A stretch of DNA of 10,136 bases from an uncultured Caulobacteraceae bacterium (GTDB lineage: Bacteria; Pseudomonadota; Alphaproteobacteria; Caulobacterales; Caulobacteraceae): contig CALEOQ010000289.1 in NCBI GenBank assembly GCA_937910255.1, forward strand, positions 1 to 10,136. Reading direction: 5' to 3'. Below are positions 5,528 to 10,136 of this stretch, in pieces. The first letter of the stretch is position 1. Each line of letters starts with the position of its first letter. Position numbers and translations under genes: made by a program. A model generated the notes under the pieces. It saw only the letters and a list, made by a program, of their open reading frames with translations. It searched no databases and was not told the DNA's origin.

Positions 5528-6964
5528 ATGCGGCCGCGCTATGCGCCGTCGGATTTCGTCGCCCTGCTGTGGCGCGAACGGTTCCTGATGCTGGCGGTGT
5601 TCGCCGTCCTCTTCGTGATCGGCGCAGCCTTCGCCTTCAGCCTGAAGACCACCTATCCGGCCAGTTCCAGCATCCTCGTGCGCCTGGGTCAGGAATATGT
5701 CTATGAGCCCCGGGCCGGGGACGCCGGTCGCGGCGCCGTCCCCGAAGCCGAGCAGGTGATCCAGGCCGAGACCGAGATCCTGGCCTCCAGCGAGCTGAAG
5801 CAGCGGGTGATCGACCGCCTGGGCCTGTCGCGCATCTATCCGAAGCTGGCCGAAGAGTTCACCGAGGCGCCCCCCGGCGAGAAGCGCATCGTGATGGGCA
5901 AGGCCATGCGCGCCATGGAGACCAGCCTCAAGATCCAGACCGCGCCCGACACCCCAATCGTCCGGCTGGTGTTCGAGCATGAGGACGCCAAGACCGCCGC
6001 CCTGGTGCTGAACACCCTGCTGGAAGAGTACCTGATCTTCCGCCGGACGGTGCTGGTGGAGTCCAACCTGCCGGCCATGGAGACCCAGCGGCAGACCTTT
6101 GAGGAACGGCTCGCCGAGGCCGACGCCGCCTATGAGCAGTTCCTGACCAGTAACCAGATCGGCGACTTCGTGGCCGAGAAGGCGGCGCTTTCGCAACTGC
6201 AGAGCCAGATCGAGCAACAGAAGTACCAGACCGAGACCCAGCTTCAGGACCGGGCGGGCCGGCTGGCCGCGCTCCAGGCGCAGATGGGCCAGGTGTCCCC
6301 CGAGGTCGGGCTCTACCGGGATGTGAACAATGCGGCGGCCGACAAGCTGGTGGAGCTGAAGCTGCAGCGGGAAGACCTGCTCGGCCGCTACCGGCCCGAC
6401 GCCCAGCCGGTGCGGGATCTGGATTCCCAGATCGCGCGCCTGGAGCAGGGAATCGAGGCCGGCCGCACCACGGGGGAGGGCGCTCGGCGGATCGGCGTCA
6501 ATCCGGTCTTCCAGACCCTGCAGACCGAGCGTATTCAGCTCCAGTCCGAGGTGGCGGCCCTGCGTCAGGCCCAGGCCACCCTCAGCACGCAGCTGGCCCA
6601 GTTGCTGGACCGACGCCTCAAGCTGGCGGAGCTGGAGCCGAGGTTCCAGGCGCTGAGCCTGGACCGCGATGTCCTGCAGGCCAATGTCCGCGACTTCGCC
6701 GTCAAGGAAGAACAGAGCCGCGCCGCCCGCGAGATCGCCGCGGCCTCCAACGACAATATCCGCATCGTCCAGCGCGCGACGGCGCCGGCGCGGGGCTCGA
6801 GCCTGAAGAAGCCCGTGCTGGTGCTGGCCTTCCTGTTCGCCGGCTTTACGGCCCTTTGCGCCGGCCTGCTGCGGATGTTCCTGCGGCCGGGCCTGCCCAC
6901 CGCCCAGTCGGCCTCGCGCACCCTGGAGCTTCCCGTGCTGGGCGCGGCGCCGATGAAGGCCTGA
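5528..6964 (+). CDS. hfsA: Polysaccharide co-polymerase, HfsA-like (Wzz/Wzc periplasmic type)
   Basis: 478 aa from ATG 5528. A short cytoplasmic start (RPRYAPSDFVALLWRERF) precedes TM1 (about residues 19-39). A long periplasmic part opens with the Wzz-type beta region (YPASSSILVRLGQEYVYEP) and continues as coiled coil (for example LQSQIEQQKYQTETQLQ), and TM2 is at about 428-452. The cytoplasmic tail holds LELPVLGAAP, the motif that begins the linker to the kinase domain in fused Wzc proteins, but the protein ends there. The kinase-like part is the separate next gene, so this is a split Wzc. Such proteins control chain length and bridge polymerase to the outer-membrane exporter. An in-frame ATG at 5465 would add 21 residues; I disfavour it because those codons include rare CGA/AGG and look noncoding, but SD evidence is equally weak for both. 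HfsA identity comes from context. Confidence 0.88.
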   Translation: MRPRYAPSDFVALLWRERFLMLAVFAVLFVIGAAFAFSLKTTYPASSSILVRLGQEYVYEPRAGDAGRGAVPEAEQVIQAETEILASSELKQRVIDRLGLSRIYPKLAEEFTEAPPGEKRIVMGKAMRAMETSLKIQTAPDTPIVRLVFEHEDAKTAALVLNTLLEEYLIFRRTVLVESNLPAMETQRQTFEERLAEADAAYEQFLTSNQIGDFVAEKAALSQLQSQIEQQKYQTETQLQDRAGRLAALQAQMGQVSPEVGLYRDVNNAAADKLVELKLQREDLLGRYRPDAQPVRDLDSQIARLEQGIEAGRTTGEGARRIGVNPVFQTLQTERIQLQSEVAALRQAQATLSTQLAQLLDRRLKLAELEPRFQALSLDRDVLQANVRDFAVKEEQSRAAREIAAASNDNIRIVQRATAPARGSSLKKPVLVLAFLFAGFTALCAGLLRMFLRPGLPTAQSASRTLELPVLGAAPMKA

Positions 6965-7037
6965 TGGGCAAGGTCTCCTGTGTGGCGCAGCCCTTTGGGT
7001 TAACGTCGGCGACAGTGTACGCGTGGCGATTCGAGCA

Positions 7038-7739
7038 ATGGTGAACCTCAACGCTGAGATGGCCGAGTTGTGGGCCTCCCTGGGGGCGCCTGCGGCCGGC
7101 CGCGCGCGTATTCTTCAGCTGGTCTCCGCCCGGCGGGGGGAGGGGACCTCCACCATCGCCCGGGAGCTCGCCTTCTTCGCGGCGCGCCAGGCCGGCCGTG
7201 CGGTGTGGCTCGTCGACCTCGACCTGATGGCCTCACCCCAGCACGCGGCGATCAGCGCCGAGAGCGAGCGTTACGGCCTGATCGGTCAGCCGGCCCAGGC
7301 CAGCCCCGACGGCTCCATCTTCTTTGCGGTCCAGCCCCCGGCCCAGGGGCCCGATGGCAAGCCCTGGCCGGACGCGCGCTATCTGGCTGCGCACCGGGTC
7401 GGCGCGACGCGCTGGTGGGTGACGCGGTTTCGGCGCGAGGCCCTGCGCGGGCGTCAGACCGTCCACATCCTGCCCAGCGGCGACTATTGGGCCGCCCTGC
7501 GCCAGTTCGCCGACCTGATCATTGTCGATTGCCCGTCGGGCGACCGGTCGCAGGCTGCGGCGACGGTGGCGCCTTTCATGGACCAGACCGTGATGGTGGT
7601 CGCCGCCGACGAAGAGGATGTGCGGGCGCCGGCTCTGATGCGCGACGCCCTGACCGGCGCCGGCGCCGATGTGGCGGGCCTGTTCTTCAATCGCGCCACG
7701 GTGGAACAGCCGCCGTTCGCGCGCGCCTTCCTGCGGTGA
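7038..7739 (+). CDS. hfsB: HfsB-like P-loop ATPase partner of the co-polymerase (CpsD/CapB fold)
   Basis: 233 aa, cytoplasmic. It matches the BY-kinase/CpsD fold: a P-loop at SARRGEGTSTIA (residues 30-41), a Walker A' strand VWLVDLDLM with Asp60 and Asp62, and a Walker B strand LIIVDCPSG with Asp164. In canonical members the loop reads GEGKST; here the Lys is Thr37 (codon ACC). The C-terminal tyrosine cluster is also absent, since the protein ends PPFARAFLR. It is therefore unlikely to be an active tyrosine autokinase, though weak nucleotide binding or a structural role with HfsA is possible. GEGTST loops are, from memory, seen in other proteobacterial relatives. The start is ATG 7038; GTG 7023 is an in-frame alternative, and neither has a strong SD. 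It lies about 70 nt after hfsA and overlaps hfsC by the GTGA junction. Confidence 0.85.
   Translation: MVNLNAEMAELWASLGAPAAGRARILQLVSARRGEGTSTIARELAFFAARQAGRAVWLVDLDLMASPQHAAISAESERYGLIGQPAQASPDGSIFFAVQPPAQGPDGKPWPDARYLAAHRVGATRWWVTRFRREALRGRQTVHILPSGDYWAALRQFADLIIVDCPSGDRSQAAATVAPFMDQTVMVVAADEEDVRAPALMRDALTGAGADVAGLFFNRATVEQPPFARAFLR
7736..7739 (+). promoter_or_regulatory. GTGA stop/start overlap coupling hfsB and hfsC
   Basis: The last G of the hfsB CGG codon together with its TGA stop gives GTGA, so GTG (7736-7738) starts hfsC one base before the hfsB stop. No separate SD is obvious. This points to translational coupling and fixes the hfsC start. Confidence 0.8.
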
Positions 7740-9016
7740 CCGGGGCCGCCTATGCCGCCGCCCCGGCGTTCGAGGCGCCGGCCCCGCGGCTGACGGCGTG
7801 GCGGCTGATCCTGGCCGGCGCCTCGGTCTTCCTGCTGCTGGTCTACAGCCAGGCCTGGGTCTTCCCGCTGATGGGGGAACAGGCCACCACCGACCAGGGC
7901 GGCCTGATCCGCGCCCTCTACCTGCCGGCCTATGCGGCGGGCTTCCTGCTCCTGGCGGTGTCGCCCGGCGCGACCTTCCAGGCCCTGCTGCGCCAGCCGT
8001 TCCTCGTGGCCCTGATGCTGCTGGTGGCGGCGTCCTTCCTCTGGTCCATCGCCCCGGACCAGACCCTGCGCCGGGTCTTCGCCGCCTATTGCTCGGCCCT
8101 GGGCGGCGTGGTCCTGGCCTCGCGGCTGAAGTGGTCGGAACTGGCCGAGGTGATCGCCGGCGCCTTCGCCATCCTGGCGGTCGTCGCCTTCGTGGTTCCC
8201 CTCGCCGCGCCCTCGGTGGGGATCATGCAGGAGATCTTCCCTGGCGCCTGGCGGGGCGTCTGGTCGGAGAAGAACGCCCTGGGGGGCAACATGGCGCTGG
8301 GCTTCGCCGTGCTGGGGGCCGCCGCCATGCTGAACCCGCGCCGCCGGCTCCTCTGGGCTGGATTTGCCGCGCTCGCCCTCCTGCTCACCCTGATGTCGAC
8401 GTCCAAGACCTCCCTGGTGGCGCTGATCCTCGGCCTGGGGGGGCTGGTCTTCGTGGCCATCGTGCGCCGAGGCCCGGCCACCCGCATCGCCATCCTCTGG
8501 CTGGCCATCGTCGCCGCCGGGATGGGGGCGGGGATCGTGCTCTTCGCCGCCGATGTGGTGTTCGACGCCCTGGGCAAGGACGCCACCCTCACCGGGCGGA
8601 CCAAGATCTGGGCTGCGGCCATGACCCAGATCCAGGCGCGGCCCTGGACCGGCTATGGCTTTGGCGTGGTGTGGGACGATCTGGGGCCGTGGGCGCCCCT
8701 GGCCCAGATGACCAAGGACGCCGGCTTTCGGCCGCAGCACGCGCACAATTCCTGGATCGAGCAGTGGCTGGGCATGGGCCTTATCGGGCTGGTGGCCTAC
8801 GCCTTGTTCTACGCCCAGACCCTGATCCTGGCCTTGGTGGCCCTGTTCCGCCATCCCGGCGCCTATCTGGCGATCCCCTTCCTGATCGTCTACAGCCTGA
8901 TGACCATCACCGAGAGCATCGCGGTGACCTATAACGACTTCCGCTGGGTGCTCTTCGTGGCCATCGCCGTGAAGCTCGCCTGGCCCGACCGCGAGATCGA
9001 GCGCCGCCGCGCATGA
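7736..9016 (+). CDS. hfsC: HfsC-like polysaccharide polymerase, O-antigen ligase/Wzy family membrane protein
   Basis: 426 aa with about ten to twelve hydrophobic segments, an inner-membrane protein. Family marks of the Wzy_C/O-antigen ligase group are TGRTKIW (286-292) followed by RPWTGYGFG (302-310), and the large periplasmic loop with HAHNSWIEQWLGMGLIGL (335-351); STSKTSLVALILGL is also typical. It would polymerise lipid-linked repeat units at the periplasmic face. In Caulobacter two such paralogues, HfsC and HfsI, are reported for holdfast; position next to hfsA/hfsB favours HfsC. The start is GTG 7736, overlapping the hfsB stop (GTGA), so it is probably translationally coupled. Upstream in the same frame the sequence is open but overlaps hfsB in a different frame and is not coding. 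No internal frameshift was seen. Confidence 0.88.
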   Translation: MTGAAYAAAPAFEAPAPRLTAWRLILAGASVFLLLVYSQAWVFPLMGEQATTDQGGLIRALYLPAYAAGFLLLAVSPGATFQALLRQPFLVALMLLVAASFLWSIAPDQTLRRVFAAYCSALGGVVLASRLKWSELAEVIAGAFAILAVVAFVVPLAAPSVGIMQEIFPGAWRGVWSEKNALGGNMALGFAVLGAAAMLNPRRRLLWAGFAALALLLTLMSTSKTSLVALILGLGGLVFVAIVRRGPATRIAILWLAIVAAGMGAGIVLFAADVVFDALGKDATLTGRTKIWAAAMTQIQARPWTGYGFGVVWDDLGPWAPLAQMTKDAGFRPQHAHNSWIEQWLGMGLIGLVAYALFYAQTLILALVALFRHPGAYLAIPFLIVYSLMTITESIAVTYNDFRWVLFVAIAVKLAWPDREIERRRA

Positions 9017-9065
9017 CCGTCAGGCGGGGCCGTGAGCCCATTCAGACTCGTCGGAAATCCATGCG

Positions 9066-9080
9066 AAGGACGTCGAATTG
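9066..9080 (+). promoter_or_regulatory. RBS and TTG start of rsgA
   Basis: AAGGA (9066-9070) lies 7 nt before TTG (9078-9080). The rsgA frame has a TGA stop at 9033-9035, and no ATG or GTG occurs between it and the first conserved residues (YGWTDAL). TTG is therefore the only reasonable start in this stretch. Confidence 0.8.
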
Positions 9081-10010
9081 CTGAAATCCTACGGCTGGAC
9101 CGACGCCCTGCAAGCGGACTTCGCCCCCTTTGCGGCCCAGGGGCTCCAGCCCGCCCGGGTGGTGATCCAGCACCGCGCCCGCTTCGTGCTGATCAGCGAA
9201 GAGGGCGAGATTTCCGCCGAGACCGCCGGCCGCTTCCTGCACAACGCCTCGACCACCGACCTGCCGGTGGTCGGCGACTGGGTGGCCGTGGCGCCCCAGT
9301 CGGGCGATGGCGTCTCCACCATCCATGCCGTGCTGCCCCGCCACAGCCAGTTCGTGCGCAAGGCCGCCGGCGTGGTGGAGAAGCCCCAGGTGGTGGCGGC
9401 CAATTTCAACGTGGTCCTGCTGACCACGGGGCTGGACACCGACTTCAACCTGCGGCGGATCGAGCGCTATCTCACGGCCGCCTGGCGCACCGGCGCCCAG
9501 CCGGTGGTGGTGCTGACCAAGGCCGACCTGGTGGAGGATGTGCCCGCCTTCGTGCGCGAGGTGGAAAGCGTCGCCCTGGGCGCGCCGGTCCTGCCGATCG
9601 CCGCGCCTCAAGGCCTCGGCCTGGACGCGCTGGAGGCCTATCTCGGCCCGGGAACGACGGCGGTGATGCTGGGCATGTCGGGGGTGGGCAAATCGACCCT
9701 GGTCAACGCCCTGGCCGGCGAGGCGCGCCAGGCGGTCGGCGAGGTGCGCGCCGCAGATGGTCGGGGCCGCCACACCACCACCCACCGCGAGCTGGTCCTG
9801 CTCCCCCAGGGCGGCCTGATCCTCGATACGCCCGGCATGCGCGAACTGGGGCTGTGGGATCCGGGCGAGGGCGCGGCCCAGACCTTCGAGGATATCGAGG
9901 CCCTGGCCCTGCAGTGCCGGTTCAATGACTGCAGCCATAATGGCGAGCCGGGCTGTGCGGTGGGGCCGGCGCTCGCGTCCGGCGTCATTTCCCGCGAGCG
10001 CCTGGAGTCC
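9078..10010 (+). CDS. rsgA: Ribosome small-subunit-dependent GTPase A, 3' truncated
   Basis: 311 residues are present before the fragment ends; about 340-350 is usual. RsgA (YjeQ) is a circularly permuted GTPase that helps late 30S maturation. The order seen is an N-terminal OB-fold region (LPVVGDWVAV, IHAVLPRHSQFVRKAAG), the G4 motif TKAD (147-150), the P-loop GMSGVGKST (199-207), the G2-region GRGRHTTT, the G3 motif DTPG, and a zinc site C280-C285-H287-C293 (CRFNDCSHNGEPGC). All expected catalytic and metal residues are present. The start is TTG 9078 with a good SD. It follows hfsC by 61 nt and may be co-transcribed by read-through, with no functional link known. The frame continues without a stop through the adapter to the window end; residues after 10010 are artefact. 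Identity is secure. Confidence 0.95.
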
Positions 10011-10074
10011 CGATCGGACGAGCACACGTCTGAACTCCCGTCACGTCGTAATCTCGTATGCCGTCCTCTGCTTG
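10011..10074 (-). other. Illumina P7/index adapter (right end, error-bearing copy)
   Basis: This is the reverse complement of the left adapter: index adapter at 10011-10044, index GTCGTA at 10045-10050 and P7 at 10051-10074. The index equals the left one. Four substitutions against the standard sequence (at 10011, 10019, 10039 and 10065) fit low-quality read ends. Genomic sequence stops at 10010. Confidence 0.97.
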
Positions 10075-10136
10075 CAAAAAAAAACTCACAAACTCCATCC
10101 GCCGCTCACACAGCGTTACCACCTCCCACTCATCAC
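10075..10136. other. Non-biological read-through tail (poly-A then A/C-rich)
   Basis: A poly-A run right after P7 is followed by A/C-rich sequence of no recognisable origin. This is the mirror image of the left tail and the usual signature of sequencing beyond the molecule's end. It should be trimmed. Confidence 0.9.

Noticed and set aside
5165..7051. Long minus-strand open frame (628 codons) opposite hfsA
   Set aside because: Composition is His/Gln/Gly/Leu-rich without any domain, and it mirrors the codon bias of hfsA. hfsA has clear family motifs, so this is a shadow frame.
7070..7735. Upstream extension of the hfsC frame
   Set aside because: It overlaps hfsB in a different frame and translates to Arg/Gly/Pro-rich sequence; hfsC properly starts at GTG 7736.
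7484..8854. Minus-strand open frame (456 codons) opposite hfsB/hfsC
   Set aside because: The translation is low-complexity Gln/Gly/His-rich with no motif; the plus strand carries a real membrane protein in another frame.
9032..9928. Plus-strand open frame (298 codons) over rsgA in another frame
   Set aside because: It is an Arg/Gly/Pro-rich shadow. The RsgA motifs are all in the frame starting at TTG 9078.

Overview
The window is one genomic fragment (about 151-10010) flanked on both sides by sequencing-library sequence. Positions 87-150 and 10011-10074 carry the Illumina P7/index adapter in inverted orientation with the same 6-nt index. Poly-T or poly-A and A/C-rich noise lies outside them (1-86, 10075-10136). 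These ends are artefacts, and both the left and right reading frames run into them.

The biological part is high-GC DNA with strong G/C preference at third codon positions. It looks like an alphaproteobacterium of the Caulobacterales (Caulobacter/Phenylobacterium-like). The main reason is a set of four genes matching the holdfast secretion genes hfsD, hfsA, hfsB and hfsC, supported by alphaproteobacterial-type GatA/GatB, two RcnB-family periplasmic proteins and a short Sel1-like protein. Genus cannot be fixed from this window.

Layout: the 3' part of gatA (+); a small secreted protein of unknown function (-); complete gatB (+) with a clear intrinsic terminator; two RcnB-like secreted proteins in tandem (-); a small Sel1-like protein (+); hfsD (-), divergent from hfsA-hfsB-hfsC (+), with hfsB and hfsC overlapping by GTGA; then rsgA (+), starting at TTG and cut off by the right adapter.

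How the genes work together: GatA and GatB are two subunits of the GatCAB amidotransferase, which converts mischarged Glu-tRNA(Gln)/Asp-tRNA(Asn) to the correct aminoacyl-tRNA. HfsD (outer-membrane export lipoprotein), HfsA (inner-membrane co-polymerase), HfsB (cytoplasmic P-loop partner) and HfsC (Wzy-type polymerase/ligase family) form a Wzx/Wzy-type polysaccharide assembly and export route, in Caulobacter the one that makes the polar holdfast adhesin. RsgA is a 30S-maturation GTPase. I found no mobile element, CRISPR array, tRNA or rRNA, and no convincing undescribed system. The most notable points are the adapter chimeras, the HfsB P-loop that lacks its lysine, and a few small regulatory-looking repeats.
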